Below are positions 1 to 6,210 of a stretch of DNA of 6,210 nucleotides, piece by piece. The notes beneath the pieces were generated by a model. That model saw only the letters and a program-made list of their open reading frames with translations. It did not search any database and was not told where the DNA came from. Position numbers and translations under genes: made by a program. Position 1 is the first letter of the stretch; every line of letters begins with the position of its first letter. This stretch comes from an uncultured bacterium (lineage in GTDB: Bacteria > Actinomycetota > Actinomycetes > S36-B12): positions 1-6,210 of the forward strand of contig CAJAKT010000175.1 in assembly GCA_903940375.1 (NCBI GenBank), given 5' to 3'.

Positions 1-946
1 GTCGAGTCGACGAGTCGTCAATCTCATCGGCGAGTACGGAATCGTCTGGGCCACGATCATCCTCTTCGTTCTGCTCGCGGTAGCGACGCCCGCCTTCCTC
101 ACGACCGCGAACCTCTCGAACGTCCTGGACCAGCAGGCGATCGTGCTCATCGTCGCGGTCTTCGCAACGATAACGATCATCGCCGGAGGCTTCGACATCT
201 CCCTTTCGGCCACGTACATTCTTGCGCCACTCGTGGCCATTCGGGTGGCGGAGCATGTGGACTCCGGTCTGCTGATGCTGCTTGTTGGTGCTGTCCTTGG
301 GTGCCTGATCGGTCTCGTCAATGGGCTCATCGTGACGAAAGCGCAGATCAACTCGTTCATTGCTACCTTGGCGACTTCCCTCGTCATCTTCGGCCTTGCC
401 TACCTCGTCTCTGACGGCTCCATCCTGCGACTGCCCGAGTCCAGTGTGCGAGCGCTCGCCATGACCAAGGTCCTCGGCATCACGACCTCAACGTGGATAG
501 CCATCGTGTGTATCGGCATCGCAGGTGTCCTTCTCCATCGAACTCGCTTCGGCCGGTACGTATTCGCCGTCGGCGGCAATCAGGAGGCAGCGCGGCTCGC
601 TGGGGTGCCAGTTGACCGTGTCATCGCGCTCGCCTTCATTCTGGGCGGGATGGCCGCTGGGCTTGCTGGTTCATTGAACGCCATCCGAACCCTCACTGCT
701 CAGGCCAGTGACGATTTCAGTCTCGTGTTCACGGTGATCGCGGCGATCGTGGTGGGTGGCACATCAATTGCCGGTGGTTCCGGTGCCATTTGGCGGACTG
801 TTGTCGGCGTCTTCTTCATCGCCTTCCTCGGCAATGGGTTCAACCTCAATGGCATCGACCCGGTGGTGCAGAGAATCGTCCAGGGTCTGGTGATCCTCTT
901 CGCGCTCGGCATTGAGGCGTACAGCAGGAGGAGACGCACGACGTAG
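1..946 (+). CDS. Ribose-type (RbsC-like) ABC transporter permease, 5' end cut by window edge
   Basis: Inner-membrane permease subunit of a carbohydrate-uptake type 2 ABC importer (BPD_transp_2 family); it would form the channel used with a periplasmic-type binding protein and an ATPase, neither of which is in the window. The frame is open from base 2, giving 314 visible codons against a usual 320-350, so only a short N-terminus is missing; the internal GTG at 143 is not the true start. About nine or ten hydrophobic segments are visible, beginning with IVWATIILFVLLAVATPAF. The cytoplasmic coupling loop (GRYVFAVGGNQEAARLAGV, about nt 551-610) is the family's best signature, followed by the glycine-rich GGMAAGLAGS and VVGGTSIAGGSG segments. 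The usual GGIDLS motif reads GGFDIS here. The end is basic (SRRRRTT). Substrate cannot be told from sequence; ribose, another sugar or a related polar solute are all possible. It converges on the next gene. Confidence 0.9.
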   Translation, partial: SSRRVVNLIGEYGIVWATIILFVLLAVATPAFLTTANLSNVLDQQAIVLIVAVFATITIIAGGFDISLSATYILAPLVAIRVAEHVDSGLLMLLVGAVLGCLIGLVNGLIVTKAQINSFIATLATSLVIFGLAYLVSDGSILRLPESSVRALAMTKVLGITTSTWIAIVCIGIAGVLLHRTRFGRYVFAVGGNQEAARLAGVPVDRVIALAFILGGMAAGLAGSLNAIRTLTAQASDDFSLVFTVIAAIVVGGTSIAGGSGAIWRTVVGVFFIAFLGNGFNLNGIDPVVQRIVQGLVILFALGIEAYSRRRRTT

Positions 947-1003
947 CCGAGCTGGCGGACACCACAGCCCGGAGTCGTTGCAGCAGTTGTAGGCGTTGGG
1001 TGG
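947..1003. other. Convergent intergenic gap, no clear terminator
   Basis: This 57-bp space separates the stop codons of the permease (plus strand) and the regulator (minus strand). I looked for a GC stem followed by a T-run on either strand and found only weak, interrupted complementarity between CCAC..CCC near 963-970 and GGGTGG at 998-1003. Termination here, if any, is not of an obvious intrinsic type. Confidence 0.5.
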
Positions 1004-1765
1004 CTAATAGCGCTGGCGGTAGGCGCCCGGGGTGATGCCCAGGACGGTGCGGAACTGGCGCGTGAAGGAGCTCTGGTCGTAGAAGCCGCATTGTGCCGCG
1101 ATATCGCCGAGTGTGTCCTTCGTGGTCAGGATCAGGTGCACTGCGTGCTCGATTCGCAGGCGCTGGATGAGCCGGCGGGGCGAGAGGCCGAGCGTTCGGC
1201 GGCATAGGCGCTCGAGTTGCACCGGGGTCACGTGCGCCACCGTGGCCAAGGCTGGAACACGCCATGGCCTTCCTACATCGGCTCGAACGGCCAGGATGGC
1301 GGCGGCCAGTCCGCTGTGGGCACTCTGCAGCTGTGAGTTCAGGTCGATGGAGAGTGCGGCAACACCCAGGATCTCGTCCCTGTCCCGGATGACGGACTTG
1401 CTGGTGACGTACCAGCCTGGTGTTCGATCGGCCCGGACGATCAGCTCGAGGTGGGACCGAAGAGAACGACCGCTCGCTAGCACGGATTCGTCCTGCGCGG
1501 CATAGGAGTCGGCAAGGTCGTGAGGGAACAGGTCATGGACGGTGGTGCCGATGATGCGACGGGGTTCGCGACCCACGCGCAGGCAGAAGCCAGTATTCAC
1601 ATAGGAGTATCTGCCGTCGAGGTCCTTCAGGGAGCCCATCAGCTGCGGTACTCCGTCGACGAGATCGATGAACAGCCGCCCCGCACTGCTTTGTACTAAT
1701 TCGACCCGCACGACAGCAGCATCGCACAAGACGGGCGTCCGGTCGCGCGCTTGACTGCTCACCAT
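1004..1765 (-). CDS. PAS-domain AraC-family transcriptional regulator, likely regulator of putA
   Basis: Predicted cytoplasmic DNA-binding regulator of 253 residues from the ATG at 1765-1763. Residues about 31-140 look like a PAS sensor: LFIDLVDGVPQLMGSLKDLD, then GRYSYVNTGF, HDLFPHDLADSYAAQDE and GWYVTSKSVIRDRDEILGV. The last 100 residues are an AraC double helix-turn-helix; the second half has the classical signature DIAAQCGFYDQSSFTRQF followed by LGITPGAYRQRY. The open frame runs on to about 2143, but that upstream part is antisense to putA and low-complexity. GTG at 1711-1709 (codon 19) is an alternative start that would leave 52 bp before putA. No good Shine-Dalgarno precedes either. Divergence from putA suggests that it controls proline catabolism, as the AraC-type PruR does in Pseudomonas; the ligand of the PAS domain is unknown. 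Confidence 0.88.
   Translation of the reverse strand: MVSSQARDRTPVLCDAAVVRVELVQSSAGRLFIDLVDGVPQLMGSLKDLDGRYSYVNTGFCLRVGREPRRIIGTTVHDLFPHDLADSYAAQDESVLASGRSLRSHLELIVRADRTPGWYVTSKSVIRDRDEILGVAALSIDLNSQLQSAHSGLAAAILAVRADVGRPWRVPALATVAHVTPVQLERLCRRTLGLSPRRLIQRLRIEHAVHLILTTKDTLGDIAAQCGFYDQSSFTRQFRTVLGITPGAYRQRY
1681..1765. promoter_or_regulatory. Probable putA/regulator divergent control region, inside the regulator's 5' end
   Basis: With the annotated starts there is no intergenic space, so signals for putA must lie within the first codons of the regulator. The only AT-rich patch is TTTGTACTAATT (1690-1701). A TTGACT hexamer lies at 1751-1756, but only 7 bp before the putA ATG, too close to act as a -35 box for a start upstream of it. 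I see no convincing -35/-10 pair with standard spacing and no Shine-Dalgarno before the putA ATG. The call rests on gene arrangement, not on a recognised box. Confidence 0.3.
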
Positions 1766-4700
1766 GACGGCGACCGGTGACGCCCCGACCTCCATCGACG
1801 ACGCGCGCCTGATCGCCGACGCGGAGCATCGGGCGGTGGGCTTCCTCTCGGCGGCGAAGCCCACGCGCGAGGAGGCGCGGCGGGCGCAGCGGCTGGCCAG
1901 GCTGCTTGCAGATGACGACGGCAGGGGCCTGCTGCTCGACCTCACCGACCAGGTGATGAGAATCCGCGACGCTGCCCGGTCTGCGAGGCGACTGCATGAG
2001 CTGACTTCTGCTGGTGTCCCCTCATCCCTCGGAGCCTTCGATGCCACGGGTTTGCGGGCGCTGGGCACCCTGGCACCCTGGGGTCCAACCACGGCGCAGC
2101 GTCTGGTCTCGTGGCGCGTCGACCGGGATACGGCTGGGGTCATCCTGCCCGCTGACGATCCGGCCTTCGCCCGCTACCTCGCCAGCCGAAAGGTGGATGG
2201 CTTCCGGCTGAACGTGAACATCCTGGGTGAGGCGATTCTCGGGGACGACGAGGCCGACGAGCGGGCACGTCGCGTGGAGTCACTCATCCGCCGGACGGAC
2301 GTGGACTACGTGAGCGTCAAGATCTCTGCCATCTGCGCCAATCTCGACGTGCTCGCCTGGGACGACTCGCTGGCCCGCATCGAGGAGCAGCTGACCCGCC
2401 TCTACCGCGCCGCGCGAATTGCCGCTCCTCCCACCTTCATCAACCTTGACATGGAGGAGTACCGCGATCTCGAGCTCAGCGTGGCCGCCTTCATGAGGGT
2501 TCTCGACCGCGACGAGTTCATGGACCTGTCTGCCGGCATCGTCCTCCAGGCATACATCCCCGACTCCCACGACGCGCTCGAGAGGCTGTGCGCCTGGGCC
2601 AACGATCGGGTGAGCCGCGGAGGCGCCGGCATCAAGATCCGCATCGTGAAGGGGGCCAACCTCGCGAACGAGCTCGTCGAGGCCGAACTCCACCACTGGC
2701 CACTGGCCACCTACTCGAACAAGCCCGATGTCGATGCCTCCTACAAGCGGATGCTGGAGCGGGCGCTCGACCTAGGCGATCCGCATGCCGTCCGCATCGG
2801 AGTGGCCAGCCACAACCTGCTCGAGGTCGGCTGGGCACTGGCGTTGCGCGACTCCCGTCCTGACGGCCAGCGCATCGAGATCGAGATGCTGGAGGGGATG
2901 GCGCCACCACAGGCCCGGGCCGTCCGGGACGCGGCCGGCGAACTCCTCCTGTACGCGCCCGTCGTGGCACGCGCCGATCGCGAGGCCTCCATCGCCTATC
3001 TGTCGCGTCGTCTGGACGAGAACGCTGCACCGGAGAACTTCCTGAGCGCGCTGTTCGGCATCACCCCGGACTCCCCCTCGTGGCACGAGCAGGCACGGCT
3101 CTTCCGCGACGCCGTCCGGCACCGCTACACAGTGTCGACTGCGCCGCGCCGCGTGCAGGACCGTACGCAGCCGCCGGCGCCGCACGCGGCGGACGGCCGT
3201 TTCGCGAACGCCGTCGACACCGACTTCACGGTTCCTGCCAACCGAGGCTGGATCACCGAGGCACTGGTTCGCACCGAGATCCCGGCCCCCACGGTCATCG
3301 ACGACCCGGCCGTGATCGACGAGTTGGTTGAGCGCGGCCTGGGCGGCCAACAGGAGTGGAGTGCGACCCCGTGGTCCGTGCGTCGCCGAGCCCTGGCGGC
3401 CATGGCTGACGCCATGGAGGAGCACCGGGGGCAGACGCTGGCCATCATGGCGCGAACCACCGGGAAGACGATTCGTGAAGGCGACCCCGAGGTGTCGGAG
3501 GCGATCGACTTCGCCACGTATGCCGCTCACCTGACCGTGGCGCACGAACAGCTCGAGGGCACGGGAGCCACCTGGACCCCGCACAGGCTCGTCGTGGTCG
3601 CGGGGCCGTGGAACTTCCCCTACGCGATCCCTGCCAGCGGCATGCTGCACGCGATCGCTGCTGGATGCGCGGTCATCCTCAAGCCTGCTCCCCAGGCTCG
3701 ACCGGTGGCCGCCGCACTCGTGCAGCACCTGGTATCCACTGGGGTACCGGATGGACTGATCCAGCTGGCCTGCCCTCCCGATAACGAGGTCGGGCAACGG
3801 CTGATCACGCACCCAGACGTCGACCTGGTCATGCTCACGGGCAGCTACGAGACGGCTGCCTTATTCAGCAGTTGGCAGCCGCAGCTCCGACTCCTCGGTG
3901 AGACGAGCGGCAAGAACTCCATGATCATCACCCAGGCCGCCGATCTGGACCTGGCCATCAAGGACCTGGTCAAGTCCGCCTTCGGACACGCCGGCCAGAA
4001 GTGCTCAGCTGCGAGCCTGGCGATCATCGAGGCACCCGTCTACGACGACCCCGCGTTTCACGTGCGCCTCGCTGATGCCGTGTGCAGCCTGACCGTGGGC
4101 CAGGCCGTGGACCCGGCGACCATCATGGGGCCGCTGATCGAGACTCCGTCGCCCAAGTTGGAACGCGGCCTGACGACGTTGGACGCAGGTGAGAGCTGGT
4201 TGGTACAGCCACGATGCGTCGACGCCGGAGCCAACATGTGGAGTCCCGGAGTGCGGGTCGACGTGCGTCCGGGCTCCTGGTTCCACCTGACGGAGTGCTT
4301 CGGCCCAGTGCTCGGGCTCATGCGCGCCCCGGACCTGGACACGGCCATTGCCTGGCAGAACCAGGTCGAGTACGGGTTGACGGGGGGCATCCACTCGCTT
4401 GATCCGCTCGAGATCGAGACCTGGCTCTCACGCGTCGAGGTCGGCAATGCGTACATCAACCGGCACATCACGGGCGCCATCGTCCAGCGACAGCCGTTCG
4501 GTGGGTGGAAGAAGTCGTCCATCGGTGCTGGCAGCAAGCCGGGCGGGCCCGGTCACCTGGACTCGTACGGCACCTGGACAGCGCCGCTCGTAGAACCCGA
4601 CGCGGTTCGCTCCGACTTCCAACAGACCTGGACGGCGTACTTCGGTGCCGATCACGATCCCAGCGGGATGGCATCGGAGGCGAACATCCTGCGTTTCCGA

Positions 4701-5048
4701 CCCGTCGATCGTGTCGTCGTACGGGTGGATGACCCCGACAGCTCGCAGGCGAGGCTCCTCCAGATGGTCGCCCACGTCACGGGTGTGGACATCGAGATCA
4801 GCGCAATGGCCCTACAGGACGACGATGAGTTCGCGAGCTATCTGGGCACATTGGCCAGGCGAGGAACGGTGCGACTGCGATTGCTGACAGAAGCGTCCGA
4901 CTCGGTGCACGCCGCCGCCTTCAGCGCTGGCATTGCCGTGGATCGCGCACCGGTGACCGGACTCCCCATGATCGAGTTGCGTCGATGGGTGATGGAGCAG
5001 GCGGTGTCGCAGACGATGCACCGGCACGGCCGCCTGCTTCGTCGCTGA
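1764..5048 (+). CDS. putA: PutA: bifunctional proline dehydrogenase / L-glutamate gamma-semialdehyde dehydrogenase
   Basis: Oxidises proline to P5C with FAD, then glutamate semialdehyde to glutamate with NAD+, passing the intermediate internally; normally a peripheral membrane enzyme that feeds electrons to quinone. It has 1094 residues. The PRODH barrel spans about 130-430, with active-site equivalents K186 (SVKIS), D229 (NLDMEEY), R293 (KIRIVKGAN), Y397 (LYAPV) and the RRxxE motif R415/R416/E419. The ALDH module spans about 500-950: GPWNFPY with oxyanion-hole N617, general base E713 (LLGETSGKN), nucleophile C747 (GHAGQKCSA), and RQPFGG near the end. About 140 further residues (from WTAYFGADHDPSG) match the C-terminal domain of longer PutAs. 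There is no N-terminal ribbon-helix-helix, so it should not act as its own repressor, unlike E. coli PutA. The ATG at 1764 keeps the conserved N-terminal helices; no Shine-Dalgarno is visible. The frame is intact throughout. Confidence 0.97.
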   Translation: MTATGDAPTSIDDARLIADAEHRAVGFLSAAKPTREEARRAQRLARLLADDDGRGLLLDLTDQVMRIRDAARSARRLHELTSAGVPSSLGAFDATGLRALGTLAPWGPTTAQRLVSWRVDRDTAGVILPADDPAFARYLASRKVDGFRLNVNILGEAILGDDEADERARRVESLIRRTDVDYVSVKISAICANLDVLAWDDSLARIEEQLTRLYRAARIAAPPTFINLDMEEYRDLELSVAAFMRVLDRDEFMDLSAGIVLQAYIPDSHDALERLCAWANDRVSRGGAGIKIRIVKGANLANELVEAELHHWPLATYSNKPDVDASYKRMLERALDLGDPHAVRIGVASHNLLEVGWALALRDSRPDGQRIEIEMLEGMAPPQARAVRDAAGELLLYAPVVARADREASIAYLSRRLDENAAPENFLSALFGITPDSPSWHEQARLFRDAVRHRYTVSTAPRRVQDRTQPPAPHAADGRFANAVDTDFTVPANRGWITEALVRTEIPAPTVIDDPAVIDELVERGLGGQQEWSATPWSVRRRALAAMADAMEEHRGQTLAIMARTTGKTIREGDPEVSEAIDFATYAAHLTVAHEQLEGTGATWTPHRLVVVAGPWNFPYAIPASGMLHAIAAGCAVILKPAPQARPVAAALVQHLVSTGVPDGLIQLACPPDNEVGQRLITHPDVDLVMLTGSYETAALFSSWQPQLRLLGETSGKNSMIITQAADLDLAIKDLVKSAFGHAGQKCSAASLAIIEAPVYDDPAFHVRLADAVCSLTVGQAVDPATIMGPLIETPSPKLERGLTTLDAGESWLVQPRCVDAGANMWSPGVRVDVRPGSWFHLTECFGPVLGLMRAPDLDTAIAWQNQVEYGLTGGIHSLDPLEIETWLSRVEVGNAYINRHITGAIVQRQPFGGWKKSSIGAGSKPGGPGHLDSYGTWTAPLVEPDAVRSDFQQTWTAYFGADHDPSGMASEANILRFRPVDRVVVRVDDPDSSQARLLQMVAHVTGVDIEISAMALQDDDEFASYLGTLARRGTVRLRLLTEASDSVHAAAFSAGIAVDRAPVTGLPMIELRRWVMEQAVSQTMHRHGRLLRR

Positions 5049-5127
5049 CCCAGCGACTCAGCAGTGACCCGACACCGTGCGTGGCTGCGCATCACGACAC
5101 CACGGTCACCGCGGGGCCGGATCAACT
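5049..5127. other. Spacer between putA and IS6 remnant, no clear terminator
   Basis: This 79-bp stretch carries no coding signal. ACCGTG (5074-5079) and CACGGT (5101-5106) are inverted, as are GTGACC (5064-5069) and GGTCAC (5104-5109), but the arms compete with each other, the loop is over 20 nt and no T-run follows. The final eight bases, GATCAACT (5120-5127), would be the left target duplication of the insertion sequence; I find no second copy downstream. Confidence 0.4.
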
Positions 5128-5141
5128 GGCAGTGTTGCGTT
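5128..5141 (+). repeat. Left terminal inverted repeat of the IS6-family element
   Basis: GGCAGTGTTGCGTT agrees with the IS26 terminal repeat GGCACTGTTGCAAA at ten of the first eleven positions. Its position just upstream of the transposase start supports the call. The matching right repeat is absent from the window. Confidence 0.75.
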
Positions 5142-5174
5142 GACGGATCGCCCGGGGTCGGTGAGGGTGGCGGG

Positions 5175-5778
5175 ATGAGGCGCAATCGTCGTTTGAGGCC
5201 GCCAGTCCAGGCTCCTTCGGCGTTCGCGGGGTTCCGGTTCCCGCCCGGCAATCCTGCTGGCGGTGCGCTGGTACCTGCGGTACGGGCTTTCGTATCGGGT
5301 CCGGAGCCACGTCCATGAGCGCGGCATCGTGGTGGATCACGTCACCTTGTACCGGTGGGTCCAGTGGTTCTCACCGGAACTGATCGATGCGGCGCGCCCG
5401 CGCCGGCATGCGGTGGGTGACCGGTGGTTCGTTGATGAGACCTTCGCGAAGGTCTCCGGGGTGTGGCGGTACGTCTATCGGGCGGTGGACCAGCGCGGGC
5501 AGGTCATCGACGTGTTCGTCTCCAAGCGTAGGGATATCGCCTCGGCCAGACGGTTCTTCACCACGGGTCTGGCCGCGCATCGCGCGCCGGCGGAGGTCAT
5601 CACCGACCATGCCGCGACCCTGGCGAACGTGATCTTCGACCTGATCCCGCCGGCGTTCCACAACACCGGCCAGTACGAGAACAATCGGTGCGAATGCGAC
5701 CACGGACGGTTGAAGGCACGACTTCGGCCGGTGCTCCGGCTGGCGACCGCATCCGACGAGTTGCGGGCCGCGATGTGA
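5175..5778 (+). pseudogene. IS6-family DDE transposase, frameshifted and C-terminally truncated
   Basis: The reading starts at ATG 5175, with a purine-rich GAGGGTGG just upstream, and gives ...APSAFAGFRFPP, the standard IS6 N-terminus. At 5247 the frame breaks: the continuation AILLAVRWYLRYGLSYR is in another frame from 5248, consistent with loss of 2 nt (or gain of 1) around 5247. The next stretch (VRSHVH where related proteins have DVEELLA) is one codon short and degraded. From HVTLYRWVQ on, the protein is well kept, and the DDE residues are all present: D in WFVDET (5434), D in VITDHA (5605) and E in NNRCECDHG (5692). After ARLRP the expected C-terminus of about 30-35 residues, including the GHAFVQNLRRGHY-like end, is replaced by LRLATASDELRAAM and a stop. 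Roughly 200 codons remain of about 235. A programmed frameshift is not typical of this family, so I read it as decay. Confidence 0.85.
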
Positions 5779-6030
5779 AGGATCCGGTCTACGGCAACGA
5801 TTCCGTGCGCTCTAGGTGCACCAGGCGCACTACCGCCGTCCTGATCGCACCCGCGCGGGCGTTGCCCGGTGAGATGGCCTCGTTTTCGTGTTGGTCCAAC
5901 CCGGGATTTCCAGGAAGCTCTGGCAGGACCTCAAGACCGTCCGCCGGTTCTGATGCTTTGACGGGTCGCCCATTATCGGTGAGGCATCTATAGGTCCAGT
6001 GCGTGAATCCGAGCCGCACGACGCCAGGTT
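5779..6030. other. Non-coding or unrecognised stretch between IS remnant and ATPase gene
   Basis: With the AT-rich island that follows, this fills 314 bases with no convincing gene. Both strands hold small open frames (plus 5688-5993, minus 5789-6109). Neither matches a family I know, neither has a ribosome site, and the minus one runs through the AT-rich island. GTGCG (5999-6003) and CGCAC (6015-6019) could pair around an 11-nt loop, but the stem is short. No tRNA, IS6 right end or repeat array is visible. It may be debris of rearrangement next to the insertion sequence. Confidence 0.45.
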
Positions 6031-6092
6031 TAGGTCTTTTTGTAAACTTTATTGCTTTTAGCGAAAGTAGGGTAAAGACAGTAAATGCGGGA
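6031..6092 (+). promoter_or_regulatory. AT-rich promoter/operator-like island upstream of the ATPase gene
   Basis: Bases 6031-6084 contain 17 G/C of 54 (about 31%), against roughly two-thirds in the rest of the window. The island holds inverted motifs: CTTTA (6047-6051) with TAAAG (6073-6077), and CTTT (6055-6058) with AAAG (6064-6067) around TTTAGCG. TAGGGT at 6068-6073 fits an actinobacterial TANNNT -10 box and would place a transcript start near 6080, about 13 nt before the ATG; no good -35 box is seen. The overlap of repeats and possible -10 suggests an operator, perhaps for autoregulation, but no binding protein is known from this sequence. Confidence 0.45.
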
Positions 6093-6210
6093 ATGGATCC
6101 GGTGCGCAACCCCTACACGCCGAACGCTGGGGCAGAGCCTGAGGTGATCGTCGGGCGCGATGATCAGCTTGCGTCCTTTGACCTTCTCTTGCGGAGACTG
6201 GCCAGTGGCA
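6093..6210 (+). CDS. AAA/STAND-type ATP-binding protein, N-terminus only (cut by window edge)
   Basis: Only 39 codons are inside the window. They read MDPVRNPYTPNAG, AEPEVIVGRDDQLA and SFDLLLRRLASG. The order NPYTPxAG, then (I/L)VGR(D/E), then a helix with a leucine-rich LLxRL matches the start of a family of actinobacterial ATPases (AAA_16-like) in which a Walker A of the type GLRGVGKT follows soon after; that P-loop is beyond the edge, so ATP binding is inferred, not seen. The ATG at 6093 is chosen because the family's conserved part begins a few residues later; the ATG at 6085 is in a different frame. No Shine-Dalgarno lies at normal distance. The cellular role of these ATPases is not established to my knowledge, and a link to the insertion sequence beside it is only by position. 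Confidence 0.7.
   Translation, partial: MDPVRNPYTPNAGAEPEVIVGRDDQLASFDLLLRRLASG

Larger units (their letters stand above)
5128..5778 (+). mobile_element. Decayed IS6-family insertion sequence, right end missing
   Basis: The left boundary is set by an IS6-type terminal repeat at 5128, 47 bp before the transposase ATG, the usual arrangement in this family. The transposase frame follows on the same strand. Similarity to IS6 transposases stops at about 5735, after RLKARLRP, and no inverted copy of the left end (expected ...GCAACACTGCC) is present up to 6210. The element is thus a left-end remnant of about 0.6 kb against a usual 0.75-0.9 kb. The right coordinate given is the transposase stop, not a proven boundary. 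It should be immobile without help from another copy. Confidence 0.75.

Noticed and set aside
1766..2143. Upstream extension of the minus-strand regulator frame to 379 residues
   Set aside because: The added 126 residues are serine/arginine/alanine-rich, lack any domain, and lie antisense to conserved putA codons; the PAS-AraC part is complete without them.
2772..3812. Minus-strand open frame of 346 codons within putA
   Set aside because: It is a high-GC shadow of putA with no family resemblance and low-complexity arginine/glycine content, while the sense frame is intact and catalytically complete.
5064..5109. Possible putA terminator hairpin
   Set aside because: Inverted arms are short, mutually exclusive and widely spaced, and no T-run follows.
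5064..5174. Longer start of the IS6 transposase frame at 5064
   Set aside because: It would begin outside the element, upstream of the terminal repeat at 5128; the ATG at 5175 with a purine-rich site is the better start.
5688..5993. Plus-strand 101-codon frame overlapping the transposase end
   Set aside because: It begins inside the conserved transposase DDE region in another frame and shows no family features.
5998..6041. GTGCG/CGCAC stem followed by a T-run at 6036-6041 as terminator, or as part of a tRNA
   Set aside because: The T-run starts about 16 nt after the stem, the stem is only 5 bp, and no TTCGANTC-type arm or cloverleaf can be built.
5789..6109. Minus-strand 106-codon frame
   Set aside because: Its first third crosses the AT-rich island and it overlaps the ATPase start; there is no ribosome site and no recognised motif. 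The later half might be a gene fragment but that cannot be supported.

Overview
The window is GC-rich DNA whose gene families point to an actinobacterium (Actinomycetota). The signs are a PutA of actinobacterial layout, an IS6-family transposase whose wording matches the actinobacterial branch, and the start of an ATPase of a type I know mainly from actinomycetes. Genus cannot be read from the sequence.

Left part (1-1765): the 3' nine-tenths of a ribose-type (RbsC-like) ABC transporter permease runs off the left edge. It converges, across a 57-bp gap, on a minus-strand regulator with an N-terminal PAS domain and a C-terminal AraC-type helix-turn-helix.

Centre (1764-5048): one large gene encodes PutA, the bifunctional proline dehydrogenase / glutamate-semialdehyde dehydrogenase that oxidises proline to glutamate. 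Catalytic residues of both active sites are present. The PAS-AraC gene is divergent from putA and is the obvious candidate for its proline- or redox-responsive regulator. As annotated, the two start codons lie in the same four-base palindrome CATG, so any promoter or operator must sit inside one of the two coding regions, or one start is wrong.

Right part (5049-6210): about 80 bp after putA there is a decayed IS6-family insertion sequence. It has a recognisable left terminal repeat and an intact DDE triad, but also an early frameshift, a lost C-terminus and no visible right end. It is followed by about 310 bp without a convincing gene, ending in a sharply AT-rich island (about 31% GC) with several CTTTA/TAAAG-type inverted motifs. 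Immediately downstream begins a gene, cut by the right edge, whose first 39 residues look like the N-terminus of an AAA/STAND-type ATP-binding protein.

The core is therefore ordinary catabolism (proline use) with its local regulator, bordered on the right by a small accessory junction. I see no complete new defence or mobile system; the most open questions are the ATPase with its AT-rich upstream island and the zero-gap divergent regulator/putA pair.
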